Assembly: GCA_001664005.1 (NCBI GenBank)
Contig: CP016093.1
Coordinates: 4,517,031-4,581,030, forward strand
Length of the DNA: 64,000 nucleotides
DNA from: Rhizobiales bacterium NRL2
GTDB taxonomy: Bacteria; Pseudomonadota; Alphaproteobacteria; Minwuiales; Minwuiaceae
Direction of reading: 5' to 3'
Positions 1 through 9,261 of this stretch are shown piece after piece. The notes beneath the pieces are model-generated. The model saw nothing but the letters and a program-made list of their open reading frames with translations, ran no database searches and was not told the DNA's origin. Position 1 is the stretch's first letter, and each line of letters opens with the position of its first letter. The position numbers and the translations under genes are program-made.

Positions 1-1032
1 ATTCATAATCAACGCGTCGCACGATCAACTTATTTATACACCGCACCGCCACCTTACCATCAGCCACCGGATGACCAAACAGCGCTAGATTTGGAATTGA
101 CAAAGATTCCTCAATTTCTTTTGTAGATGGGAATCTGCGAAGCGAAATACCGTATGCCGTACGCAATGGCTCCGCACCAGTTCTAAGAACGCTAAAAAAG
201 GACGGAAATAATAATCCATCATAGCCCTTCTTATACGCCGTTTCTGCAATGAATCTTGCCAAATCATATGAATGCAAGCCGGCCATAAAAAGAAAATGAA
301 TTGCCAAATCCAAACTTTCAAATTCCGTACAGTTTTCATCCAAAAGTTTGGTTAAATTTAGGAGTTTCAGTTCCTTTTTTGGCTGGAGCGTGGCGCAATA
401 TATTTCATCTTCTACAGTGAATCTACACTCGTGAATGCATGTATCTATGTCTTCCGACGCATACAATACAGATAGATTATCTGAATCTAAACGACCGTGC
501 CCAGATAATTCAACAGGAGGAGAGTCATACTCTTTATCATTATCGGGATTTTTCGGCAATTTTCTAATTCTATAGAATTTTTTTCATTTCCAATAACTAC
601 ACTTGGGTATTTTGAAAAAATCTCATTTACCTGACCATTTCTCCGGACCGGATCAAGCAATCTTTTAAGAGGCTCAATTTCACCTATCATCCATAACCTA
701 GGGCCATAATGGAAGAAGCCGACCCCCAATTGCCTGCAAGCTAACTCTATATCTTCATTCAGTTCTTTTTGCGAACTTATTTCATTTTCTCTCTTGTCAT
801 TGAATTGAATAATGGGAGCAAATCCATACTCCTGCCTTGTCATGGTTCCCATCACGAAAAATCTGTGGACGAGGTGTATGCCCGTTTCAGTGTCCAATTT
901 TCTCCCGGCGCTAGATCCGCAATGACTGCAGACAACGTTGTCGACCGCTCCTAGTCGTTCCGCATCAAGGCGCAGACCTTCATCACGAAAGCAGTCTGAG
1001 CAGAATGCGTAACTCTGACTCGGCTCATCCAC
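1..1032 (-). pseudogene. RES-domain protein with N-terminal zinc ribbon, frameshifted and partial
   Basis: From the ATG at 1032, 181 codons give a zinc ribbon (CSDC at residues 11-14, CSHC at 35-38) and a conserved YGFAPIIQFND stretch. The frame then closes at 487. The neighbouring frame of the same strand is open to the window edge and reads FYRIR, EYDSPP, GHGR and LYASEDIDTCIHEC, which is how RES domains begin. The switch falls at the T run 578-584 (A7 on the coding strand; A8 would join the frames). RES proteins are known as NAD+-degrading or ADP-ribosylating toxins, and zinc-ribbon forms occur without an obvious antitoxin. No partner gene is visible because the C-terminus lies beyond base 1. 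The gene is far more AT-rich than its neighbours, so it was probably acquired. Whether it is truly broken or a sequencing error cannot be decided here. Confidence 0.75.
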
Positions 1033-1035
1033 GAT

Positions 1036-1539
1036 CTAGAACACCAGCGTACGGCGGACATATTGCCGCCAGTCATCCTTCGGGCTCTGGCAGATGCGGT
1101 CGCGGCCCTGGCGGGTGATCAGCGCCACGGCGCCGCGCCGCCAGAGCCGGACGAACAGCTCCGGGTCGGAGAGCGCCACCTGATGCAGCGCCGGGCCCTG
1201 CAGCGGGCGGATGTGCTTGCGCGAAAACAGCACCAGCGCCAGCAGCAGCAGCGCGAAGGTGATGAAGCCGAGCGACATCTGGGATCCGACGACGCGATAG
1301 CTGATCTCGTGCAGGCCGAGCCACTCGGCCAGCGCGAACCAGGCCGCCATCAGCGCCAGCGAAATCGGCAGGAACCAGTCGCGGATCAGTACCGCGCGCC
1401 GGCCGACCTGGGCGGCCAGTACGTCGCGGAACCCCTCGACGCGGCGCGCCTTGCGGTAGCTGATGTGCATGGACATCTGTCCCTGTTCCATGCCGAGCCG
1501 CATGGCCTCGAGCAGTTCCGGATCGCCATCACGCGCCAT
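1036..1539 (-). CDS. small membrane protein, unknown function
   Basis: A 167-residue protein with a charged N-terminal half and two hydrophobic segments around residues 55-75 and 85-105 (WFLPISLALMAAWFALAEW and MSLGFITFALLLLALVLF). A basic, soluble C-terminus follows. I chose the ATG at 1539 because a GGAG ribosome site lies six to seven bases upstream. The longer open frame only bridges the repeat-bearing spacer towards lutB and has no protein-like content there. It is the last gene of the lutA-lutB direction, about 155 bases after lutB, so it may be co-transcribed. I do not recognise the family. It is not LutC, which is soluble and larger. Confidence 0.6.
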   Translation of the reverse strand: MARDGDPELLEAMRLGMEQGQMSMHISYRKARRVEGFRDVLAAQVGRRAVLIRDWFLPISLALMAAWFALAEWLGLHEISYRVVGSQMSLGFITFALLLLALVLFSRKHIRPLQGPALHQVALSDPELFVRLWRRGAVALITRQGRDRICQSPKDDWRQYVRRTLVF

Positions 1540-1645
1540 GGTGCGCTCCAATCCGGTCTGCCTCTCCCCTGGTGGGGGAGGCCGGCGCGCGGCGCCGAAT
1601 GGGGGGCAAAAGCGAGTGGGTGCAGGTGTGCCACCCCCTCCCCGT

Positions 1646-1668
1646 CCCTCCCCCATCGAGGGGGAGGG
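1646..1668. repeat. palindromic intergenic element (9-bp stem)
   Basis: A perfect inverted repeat, CCCTCCCCC / GGGGGAGGG around a five-base loop, lies in the C-rich spacer 1560-1690 between lutB and the membrane protein gene. A second short palindrome (CTCCCCTGGTGGGGGAG) lies at about 1564-1580. Palindromes of this composition are scattered through intergenic DNA of many alphaproteobacteria. The element could fold in RNA or act as an attenuator, but it has no T tract. Confidence 0.6.
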
Positions 1669-1694
1669 CGAGCCCCCGCCCGCACTTGTGCGCC

Positions 1695-3116
1695 CTACCC
1701 ACGCTCGCCGGCCTTCCAGCGGTCGATGAAGGTGCGGCCCTCGGGCGCGGGCATGTCGCGGCTCTTTGTCCAGGCGCGCGCCAGCGGCAGGTCGCGGAAC
1801 CGCCCGCCGCGGCGGCGGCCCAGCCGTCCCATGACGCCGATGCCGATCCGCGCCGCCAGCCGGTAGGCCCAGGGATGCCTGGCCATCCAGGCCCAGCCCT
1901 TCAGCGCCAGCCGCTCCCGAGCCGGCGGCAGGCCGCGCTCGAAGGCTTCCTCGCGCCAGTGGCGCATGATCTTCGGCAGCGGGATGCGCATGGGACAGAC
2001 CTGCTCGCAGCGGCCGCAGAAGGTCGACGCGTTGGGCAGATGCCGGGCCTCCTCCAGCCCGACGAAATGCGGGTCCAGCGCCGCGCCGATGGGGCCGGGA
2101 TAGACCCAGCCATAGGCGTGGCCGCCGACGGCGGTGTAGACCGGGCAATGGTTCATGCAGGCGCCGCAGCGGATGCAGCGGAGCAGATCCTGCTTGTCGG
2201 TGCCCAGCAGGTCGGACCGGCCATTGTCCAGCAGCACCACGTGGAAGCCCTCGGGCCCGTCCAGGTCGCCCTCCCGCTTCGGCCCGGTGGAGAGCGTGGT
2301 ATAGGCCGACATCTCCTGCCCTGTCGCCGAACGCGCCAGCACGCGCAGGATCGTCGAGACGTCCTCCAGCGTGGGCACCACCTTGTCGATGGCGGAGATG
2401 ACCACATGCGCCTTCGGCAGCATCTGGGTCAGATCGCCATTGCCCTCGTTGGTGACGATGATGGTGGAGCCGGTCTCCGCGATCAGGAAGTTGGCGCCCG
2501 TGATGCCCACATCGGCGTCGAAGTATTTCTGGCGCAGCACCTCGCGCGCTTCGGTCACCAGGTCCTCGGCCTCGGTCAGGCGCTCGGTCCGGCCGTATTT
2601 CGCATGATGCTCGTGGAACAGGTCGGAGACCTGCTCCTTGGTCTTGTGCACCGCCGGCCCGATGATGTGGCTGGGCGGTTCCTTGGCGAGCTGGATGATG
2701 TATTCGCCGAGATCGGTCTCGACCGGTTCGATGCCGTTGGCCTCGAGGAAGGGGTTCAGCGCCACCTCCTCGGCGACCATGGACTTGCCCTTGGTCACCG
2801 ACTTCGCGCCATAGCGGCGGCAGAGTTCGAGGATCGTCTGGCGCGCCTCTTCGGCGGTGGCGCAGAAATGCACCGTGCCGCCGGCCTCGGTCACCTTTTC
2901 CTCGAAGCGCTCCAGGTAGAAGTCGAGATTGGCGAGGATATGGTTCTTCAGCGTCACCGCCTCGTCGCGGAGCGCCTCGAACTCGTCCAGACCGTCGGCG
3001 GCGCGGGCGCGCGCGGCGACGAAGCCGGTCTGGAGATTCTTCAGGGCGGACTGGAGATTCGCGTCCCCGATCGCCTTCGTCGACTCTTCCTTGAACAGAT
3101 GCGACTTCGGCTGCAT
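1695..3116 (-). CDS. lutB: lactate utilisation iron-sulfur protein LutB
   Basis: This 473-residue cytoplasmic protein belongs to the LutB family. With LutA and LutC, LutB oxidises L-lactate to pyruvate. The N-terminal two thirds form the LUD domain (TKGKSMVAEE, GITGANFLIAETGS). The C-terminal part holds two ferredoxin-type clusters, CIRCGACMNHCPVY near residue 320 and CGRCEQVCPM near 375, for two 4Fe-4S centres. The length matches the family. The ATG at 3116 begins MQPKSHLFKEES, a usual LutB N-terminus. lutA lies about 120 bases upstream on the same strand, separated by a palindromic repeat. LutC, the usual third subunit, is not between or directly after them. Confidence 0.9.
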   Translation of the reverse strand: MQPKSHLFKEESTKAIGDANLQSALKNLQTGFVAARARAADGLDEFEALRDEAVTLKNHILANLDFYLERFEEKVTEAGGTVHFCATAEEARQTILELCRRYGAKSVTKGKSMVAEEVALNPFLEANGIEPVETDLGEYIIQLAKEPPSHIIGPAVHKTKEQVSDLFHEHHAKYGRTERLTEAEDLVTEAREVLRQKYFDADVGITGANFLIAETGSTIIVTNEGNGDLTQMLPKAHVVISAIDKVVPTLEDVSTILRVLARSATGQEMSAYTTLSTGPKREGDLDGPEGFHVVLLDNGRSDLLGTDKQDLLRCIRCGACMNHCPVYTAVGGHAYGWVYPGPIGAALDPHFVGLEEARHLPNASTFCGRCEQVCPMRIPLPKIMRHWREEAFERGLPPARERLALKGWAWMARHPWAYRLAARIGIGVMGRLGRRRGGRFRDLPLARAWTKSRDMPAPEGRTFIDRWKAGERG

Positions 3117-3144
3117 GGCTCAGTTTCCCGTCATGTAACCGGCG

Positions 3145-3208
3145 CCCTTGGACTTGATCCAAGGGCCCAGCAAAAAGAATGACTGGGTCCTGGGGTCAAG
3201 CCCCAGGA
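3145..3208 (+). repeat. dispersed double-hairpin repeat, copy 1
   Basis: Two hairpins, CCCTTGGA/TCCAAGGG at 3145-3165 and TCCTGGGG/CCCCAGGA at 3188-3208, are joined by CCCAGCAAAAAGAATGACTGGG. The same arrangement in reverse complement is found at 6148-6213. The element fills the lutA-lutB spacer. This family of dispersed palindromic units is common between alphaproteobacterial genes. Its effect on transcript stability or termination here is unknown. Confidence 0.8.
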
Positions 3209-3238
3209 CGCCGCATGGAGAGTCGACCACGCAGCACA

Positions 3239-4012
3239 TCACCCCTCCTCACCGATGGCGGGGCCGTCGGTCATCCCGGCCAGCACCTCGGCGACGTGGC
3301 GCACCTGGATGTCCGCGCCCTCGCGCTTCAGCTTGCCAGCCATGTTCAGCAGGCAGCCCATGTCGCCGGCCAGCAGCAGGTCCGCACCGGTGGCCTGGAT
3401 GTCATCGGACTTGCGCCGCACCATCTCCGCGGAGACGTCGGAATACTTGATGCAGAACGTGCCGCCGAAGCCGCAGCAGGTCTCGGCGGTCGGCAGTTCG
3501 ACCAGTTCCAGTTCGTCCACGGTCGCCAGCAGCCGTCGCGGCTGTTCCTTGATCTTCAGTTCGCGCAGGCCCGAGCAGCTGTCGTGATAGGTCACGGTCC
3601 GATCCAGCTTCGCCTCGACCTCGGTCATGCCGCAGACACCGGTGAGGAAGGAAACGAGCTCGAAGGTTCGGGCGCCGAGATCTGCCGCGCGCCGCGCCCA
3701 GTCGCCATCGTCGGCGAACAGTGTCGGGTAGTGATGGCGGATCATGCCGGCGCAGGAACCCGAGGGCGCCACGACATAGTCGAAGCTCTCGAAGGCCTCG
3801 ATCACCTGTTTCGCGATGGCGGCGGTGTCCTCCCGGTCGCCGGAATTGTAGGCCGGCTGGCCGCAGCAGGTCTGGGCCAGCGGCACGTCCACCGCGCAGC
3901 CGCCACGCTCCAGCAGCTTCACCGCGGCGAAGCCGACGCTGGGCCGGTAGAGGTCGACCAGGCAGGTCACGAAAAGCCCCACGCGGGGCCGGGCATTGGC
4001 ATTGTCGCTCAT
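3239..4012 (-). CDS. lutA: lactate utilisation protein LutA (CCG-domain)
   Basis: A 257-residue protein of the LutA/YkgE group, thought to work with LutB in cytoplasmic L-lactate oxidation. It has the two characteristic cysteine-rich CCG motifs, TCCGQPAYN near residue 49 and TCCGFGGTF near 179, which in related heterodisulfide-reductase subunits bind iron-sulfur clusters. I place the start at the ATG at 4012 (MSDNANARPRVGLFVTCL). The frame stays open to 4063, but the added residues do not resemble the family. It is the first gene of a lutA-lutB pair. The upstream gene on the same strand, the EamA transporter, ends 69 bases before this start. Confidence 0.88.
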   Translation of the reverse strand: MSDNANARPRVGLFVTCLVDLYRPSVGFAAVKLLERGGCAVDVPLAQTCCGQPAYNSGDREDTAAIAKQVIEAFESFDYVVAPSGSCAGMIRHHYPTLFADDGDWARRAADLGARTFELVSFLTGVCGMTEVEAKLDRTVTYHDSCSGLRELKIKEQPRRLLATVDELELVELPTAETCCGFGGTFCIKYSDVSAEMVRRKSDDIQATGADLLLAGDMGCLLNMAGKLKREGADIQVRHVAEVLAGMTDGPAIGEEG

Positions 4013-4081
4013 GGCGACGGTTATAGAGGAACTGGCTGGCGCTGCTAAGCGTCTATGCGACATCGCGCGCCGCGCGGCGGG

Positions 4082-4954
4082 TCAGGCGACCGGCAGCGGC
4101 GGCTTCCGGGCCGGCCAGAGCGCCAGGGCAAGGCCGGCGAAGACCAGCAGGCCGCCGGAAACCTGCAGCGCCGACAGGGTCTCCCCGAGAACGAGGGCCG
4201 ACAGCGCGACGCCGAACACCGGCACCAGCAGGAAGAAGGGTGCGACGGCCGCCGACGAGTAGGCAACCAGCAGACGGCCCCAGATGGCGAAGACGAGGAC
4301 CGTCGCCAGCACGCCGGACCAGACGAGCGCGATGACGGTCGGCCAGGTGACGGTCGCCGCGAGATCCGCGGCCGAACCGTCCGATTCGAGAACCAGGGAC
4401 AGGCCCAGCAGCGGCAGCGGCGGCACCAGGCTCATCCAGACCGAGACGCGGAGCATGTCGGTCTGGCCCAGCGACTTCATGATGTTGTTGCCGATCCCGC
4501 CGGAGAGCGCAGCCAGCAGGATCAGCAGCAGGGCGACGGCCGAGCCGGCGCGGCCGCGGTCGATGGCCAGGACCGCGATGCCCGCGGCCGCGATCAGCAG
4601 CGCCAGCAACTGCCGGCGCCTCATCCGTTCGCCGAACACGGCCATTGAGATCAGGATGGTGAAGAAGGCCTGGGTGTGCACCAGCACCGAAGCCAGCGAC
4701 GCGCTCAGTCCCTGCGTCATGGCGATGAAGGTCAGCGCGAACAGCACCGCGCCGAGGAACAGGCCAAGCAGGATCAGTTTTCCGGCCGGGATCCGCGGCC
4801 ATGGCACCACCACGACGAAGCACGCCGCACAGGCGAAGCGCAACGCGGTGAAGAAGATCGGCGGCGTGTCCTGCAACGCGATAGCGGAAAACGGGTAGGT
4901 CGCCCCCCAGATGAAGGCGGCCATGACGGCCAGCAGGGTGTCGCGCCGGGTCAT
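4082..4954 (-). CDS. EamA-family DMT-superfamily transporter
   Basis: A 290-residue inner-membrane protein with about ten hydrophobic segments arranged as two EamA repeats. The N-terminus reads RDTLLAVMAAFIWGATYPFS, typical of drug/metabolite exporters. The second repeat begins around residue 140. The ATG at 4954 lies eight bases after the stop of the CoA-transferase gene, so the two are probably one transcript. The open frame extends upstream through that gene but is not protein-like there. Substrate cannot be told from sequence; metabolite or amino-acid efflux is usual for the family. Confidence 0.85.
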   Translation of the reverse strand: MTRRDTLLAVMAAFIWGATYPFSAIALQDTPPIFFTALRFACAACFVVVVPWPRIPAGKLILLGLFLGAVLFALTFIAMTQGLSASLASVLVHTQAFFTILISMAVFGERMRRRQLLALLIAAAGIAVLAIDRGRAGSAVALLLILLAALSGGIGNNIMKSLGQTDMLRVSVWMSLVPPLPLLGLSLVLESDGSAADLAATVTWPTVIALVWSGVLATVLVFAIWGRLLVAYSSAAVAPFFLLVPVFGVALSALVLGETLSALQVSGGLLVFAGLALALWPARKPPLPVA

Positions 4955-4962
4955 CGACACCT

Positions 4963-6120
4963 TCAGAACACGCCGCCTTCCTTCATCGCAGCGATCTGGT
5001 CGTCGGTGTAGCCCAGTTCCTTCAATGTGGCGGCGGTGTGCTCGCCGACTTCGGCGAAGGCGAGGCGCGGCCTGCCGGGCTCGGCGGCGAACTTGATCGG
5101 CACGCCGATATGCTCCCAGCCACGCTCGTCCTCGAAGATCATCTCCCGGTGGCGCACCTGCGGGTCGTCGCAGGCCTCGCGCAGGTTCTTCACGGGCGCG
5201 AAGGCGGCGTCGACGCCCTCGAACCACTCCACCCACTCGGCCTGGGTCTTCGTGCGGAAGGTCTCGCGCAGGAACTGACGCGCCGGCTCCTGCGTCGGGC
5301 CCGGCGGCGGCTTGCAGGCCTCGATCAGGTCCTCGCGGCCGAACTTCCGCATCACTGTCTCGGCGAAGTGCATCTCCGAGGCGCCGAGCACCACGTGCCG
5401 GCCGTCCTTCGTCTCGTAGATCTGGTAGAAGGCGTAGCCGCCGCCCGTCCGCTCCTCCTTCCAGACCGGCGGCGTCTTGTGGGCGAAGGTGGAGCCCATC
5501 AGGTTCGGCATGGCCGCGAAGAGCGAGTCCATCATGGCGAGGTCGATATAGTCGCCCTTCCCCGTCTTCTCGCGGCGGAGCAGCGCCATCAGCACGCCAG
5601 ACAGGCCCATCATCGACGACAGCATGTCGGCGTTGGCGATGCCGGGGATGGCCGGCTTGCCGTCCTGACCCTGGTTCAGCGAGAGGACGCCGGCCAGCGC
5701 CTCGGTCGCCAGGTCGTGCGCCGGCTTCTTCACATAGGGGCCGCTCTGCCCGAAGGCGGAGATCGAGAGATAGACGAGGCGCGGATTGCGGGCGCTGACG
5801 CTCTCGTAGTCGCAGCCGAGGCGCTTGACCACGCCGGGGCGGAAGGCCTCCACCATGACGTCGCAGCTTTCGACCAGCTTCATCAGGGCCTCCCGGCCCG
5901 CATCGGTCTTCAGGTTGAGCTGGATCGACTTCTTGCCGCGATGGGTGTTGGCGAAATAGACGGTGACCCCGTCGCGCACCTGGCCGATCTCCCGGTTCGG
6001 CTCGCCCGAGAGCGGCTCCAGCTTGATCACCTCGGCGCCGTGGTCGGCCATCATCTGGGTCAGCAGCGGCCCGGGCAGGAACAGCGACATGTCCAGGACG
6101 CGGATGCCTTCGAGTTTCAT
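4963..6120 (-). CDS. CaiB/BaiF (family III) CoA-transferase
   Basis: A 385-residue protein with family III CoA-transferase features: LEGIRVLDMSLFLPGPLLTQ at the start, LKTDAGREALMKLV, and an aspartate in the DLAMMDSLF stretch near residue 193. In this family a conserved aspartate forms the acyl-anhydride intermediate, but I place it only approximately. Such enzymes move CoA between carboxylic acids in cytoplasmic acid catabolism. The next gene upstream on the same strand is an acyl-CoA dehydrogenase. The pair suggests that an acid is activated by CoA transfer and then oxidised, but the substrate is unknown. Confidence 0.88.
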   Translation of the reverse strand: MKLEGIRVLDMSLFLPGPLLTQMMADHGAEVIKLEPLSGEPNREIGQVRDGVTVYFANTHRGKKSIQLNLKTDAGREALMKLVESCDVMVEAFRPGVVKRLGCDYESVSARNPRLVYLSISAFGQSGPYVKKPAHDLATEALAGVLSLNQGQDGKPAIPGIANADMLSSMMGLSGVLMALLRREKTGKGDYIDLAMMDSLFAAMPNLMGSTFAHKTPPVWKEERTGGGYAFYQIYETKDGRHVVLGASEMHFAETVMRKFGREDLIEACKPPPGPTQEPARQFLRETFRTKTQAEWVEWFEGVDAAFAPVKNLREACDDPQVRHREMIFEDERGWEHIGVPIKFAAEPGRPRLAFAEVGEHTAATLKELGYTDDQIAAMKEGGVF

Positions 6121-6147
6121 GTGGATCTCCGGATTACCTTGATCGGC

Positions 6148-6213
6148 GTCCTCGGGCTTGACCCGAGGACCCAGTCATTTGTTTCGCTGGGCCCTCGGAT
6201 CAGGTCCGAGGGC
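6148..6213 (-). repeat. dispersed double-hairpin repeat, copy 2
   Basis: Hairpins GTCCTCGGG/CCCGAGGAC at 6148-6170 and GCCCTCGGA/TCCGAGGGC at 6191-6213 flank CCAGTCATTTGTTTCGCTGG. Read as reverse complement it matches the element at 3145-3208 across both hairpins and the linker. The copies are therefore in opposite orientation, about 3 kb apart. Stem sequences have diverged but pairing is kept, so structure appears to be conserved. Confidence 0.8.
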
Positions 6214-6242
6214 GGCGTGAAAGGGCGCGGCAGCGCGCCCCT

Positions 6243-7424
6243 TCACGCCGGATTCCGCGCCAGCATCTGCCGCGCGATGATGATGCGCTGCATCTCGTTG
6301 GTGCCCTCGCCGATGCACATCAGCGGCGCGTCGCGGAAATAGCGCTCGACCGGGAACTCCGCCGAATAGCCGTAGGCGCCGTGGATGCGCATGCATTCGG
6401 TGGCGTTCTCCAGCGCGGTCTCGGAGGCGAAGAGCTTGGCCATGCCGGCCTCCATGTCGCAGCGCTCGCCCCGGTCGTAGGCCATGGCCGCGTCCAGCAT
6501 CAGAAGCTCCGCCGCCCGGCGTTTCGTCGCCATGTCGCCGATCTTCAGCTGGATCGCCTGGTGTTCGCCGATCGGCTTGCCCATGGTTTCGCGGATCTGG
6601 GCGTATTCGACCGCGCGGTTGAGCGCCGCCGTCGCCACGCCCACGCCGCGGGCGGCGATGTTGATGCGGCCGAGCTCCAGCCCGCCGACGGTCTGGTGGA
6701 AGCCCTTGCCCTCCACGCCGCCGATCAGGTTGGCGGCCGGCAGGCGGTAGTCCTCGAAGATCAGCTCCGCCGAATCGATGCCCTTGTAGCCGAGCTTCTT
6801 CAGCTTGCGTCCGGTGGTGAAACCCGGTCCCTTTTCGGCGATGAACAGGCTCATGCCCTTGTGGCGCGGTTCGATGTCCGTGTCTGTCTTCGCCAGCAGG
6901 GCGACCGCCCCGCCCTCGATGCCGTTGGAGATCCAGGTCTTGCCGCCATTGACCACATAGTCGTCGCCGTCGCGCACCGCCTTCGTGCGGATCGCCTGCA
7001 GGTCGGTGCCGCAATGCGGTTCGGTCAGCGCCAGCCCGCCGCGCAGTTCGCCCGAAGCGAAGCGGGGCAGGAAGCGGTTCTTCTGCTCCTCGGTGCCGAA
7101 GCGCTCGACGGCCGCCGCCATCATCAGGTGCGAGTTGAAGATGCCGGTCAGCGACATCCAGGTCTCGGAGATCGTGGCGACGATCTTCGCATAGGTCTGG
7201 GCCGGCAGGCCGAGGCCGCCATATTCGGTCGGGATGGTGGCGCCGAACAGGCCGAGCTCCTTCATCTGCGCGACCATCTCGTGCGGATATTCGTCGGCGT
7301 GCTCCAGATCGAGCACCTTGTCCTCGACATCGCGCCTCAGCCAGACGCGGATCGTGTCGAGCAGCTGGCGTTCGTCCGCCTCGCTGATCTCCGCGCCCGA
7401 CCGGCTGCGTATGATCTTTTCCAT
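6243..7424 (-). CDS. acyl-CoA dehydrogenase
   Basis: A 393-residue flavoenzyme of the acyl-CoA dehydrogenase family, which introduces a trans-2 double bond into an acyl-CoA and passes electrons to ETF. Seen: LTEPHCGTDLQAIRT (flavin-binding region), GGKTWISNGIEGG, ARGVGVATAALNRAVEYAQIR and IHGAYGYSAEFPVERYFRDA. The C-terminal IGEGTNEMQRIIIARQ carries the glutamate position used as catalytic base in many members. The length is normal. It lies upstream of a CoA-transferase on the same strand, with about 120 bases of repeat DNA between, which suggests one catabolic unit. Confidence 0.92.
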   Translation of the reverse strand: MEKIIRSRSGAEISEADERQLLDTIRVWLRRDVEDKVLDLEHADEYPHEMVAQMKELGLFGATIPTEYGGLGLPAQTYAKIVATISETWMSLTGIFNSHLMMAAAVERFGTEEQKNRFLPRFASGELRGGLALTEPHCGTDLQAIRTKAVRDGDDYVVNGGKTWISNGIEGGAVALLAKTDTDIEPRHKGMSLFIAEKGPGFTTGRKLKKLGYKGIDSAELIFEDYRLPAANLIGGVEGKGFHQTVGGLELGRINIAARGVGVATAALNRAVEYAQIRETMGKPIGEHQAIQLKIGDMATKRRAAELLMLDAAMAYDRGERCDMEAGMAKLFASETALENATECMRIHGAYGYSAEFPVERYFRDAPLMCIGEGTNEMQRIIIARQMLARNPA

Positions 7425-7511
7425 GTCTGCGACCCTCCCCGTCGTTTCATGGATAGTTGACCCCCGCCGGCCATGCTAGGCGAGAATCCGGATATCCATG
7501 AGAACATAGCC

Positions 7512-8504
<993 letters not shown>

Positions 8505-8532
8505 GACCAATCCCTGACGCGCGGCATCTTGT

Positions 8533-9189
8533 TCAGGTCACGCGATGATAGCGGGCGGTGAGTCCGAAGCCGGACCATTCGAGCCTGAGCCATGCGCCAT
8601 CGGAGCCGTACCAGATGTCGAAGGCGCGGCTGGTGTCGACGAAATAGCGCCTGGCCGGCCGCTCCCGTCCCAGCGCCTCGATGGTCTCCAGACCCCGATA
8701 GGCGATGTCGACGGGGCGGATGACACCGGTCGCGACGTCGAGGAATCGCTCCCGCTCCACCGCCGCCGGCCGCCAGAAGGCCGAGGTCGGCCACATGTCA
8801 CCGTCGACGATCCGGTCGCCGGCGCGGCGGCTCTGCACAGCAATCCGCCCCTCCCCGTTCCGCTCGGCGACCACATGATCGCGGTCATCGCCATCGACGG
8901 TGCGGGATTCGAGACGCAGCAACCGGTCGCCGCGCCAGGTCTCCTCGGCCTGCTGGCGATAGTCGAACACGGTCACGAACATCAGCCGCACGCGCATGGC
9001 CACATCCACCGTCACCCGCAGGTCGCCCGCGGCGTCGCGGCGGAAGGCCAGCCGGTGGTGACCGACCGACTGGCCGGCGATCCGCACGTCGAAGTCGATA
9101 TCCCAGGCCGTCGGCGCGGCGGCGAAGGCAGGCGCCGCGAGGCTCGCGGCCGCGCCGGCCAGGAATGCGCGTCGGTCGATCATGGTCAT
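8533..9189 (-). CDS. exported DUF6134-like protein
   Basis: A 218-residue protein with a Tat-like leader, MIDRRAFLAGAAASLAAPAFA, so it is probably exported folded. The mature part begins AAPTAWDIDFDVRIAGQSVG. It is rich in beta-type segments such as VTVFDYRQQAEETW and RRYFVDTSRAFDIWYG, as in DUF6134 proteins, whose function is unknown. Two ATGs (9189 and 9183) are possible and differ by two residues. It faces the methyltransferase gene, and their stops are only about 28 bases apart. No partner gene is evident. Confidence 0.7.
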   Translation of the reverse strand: MTMIDRRAFLAGAAASLAAPAFAAAPTAWDIDFDVRIAGQSVGHHRLAFRRDAAGDLRVTVDVAMRVRLMFVTVFDYRQQAEETWRGDRLLRLESRTVDGDDRDHVVAERNGEGRIAVQSRRAGDRIVDGDMWPTSAFWRPAAVERERFLDVATGVIRPVDIAYRGLETIEALGRERPARRYFVDTSRAFDIWYGSDGAWLRLEWSGFGLTARYHRVT

Positions 9190-9261
9190 AATCTGGTAAG
9201 CCGCTTTGGATTTCCGAGTGCGCGCCCAACATGAGGAAGGGAATGAACGGAGCCTGACCGA

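Noticed and set aside
769-954. Plus-strand 61-codon frame
   Set aside because: It is antisense to the conserved zinc-ribbon part of the RES gene, with no features of its own.
1036-3162. A 708-codon minus-strand frame over lutB and the next gene
   Set aside because: Its first two thirds are an out-of-frame shadow of lutB. Only the part from 1539 down is protein-like and is kept as its own gene.
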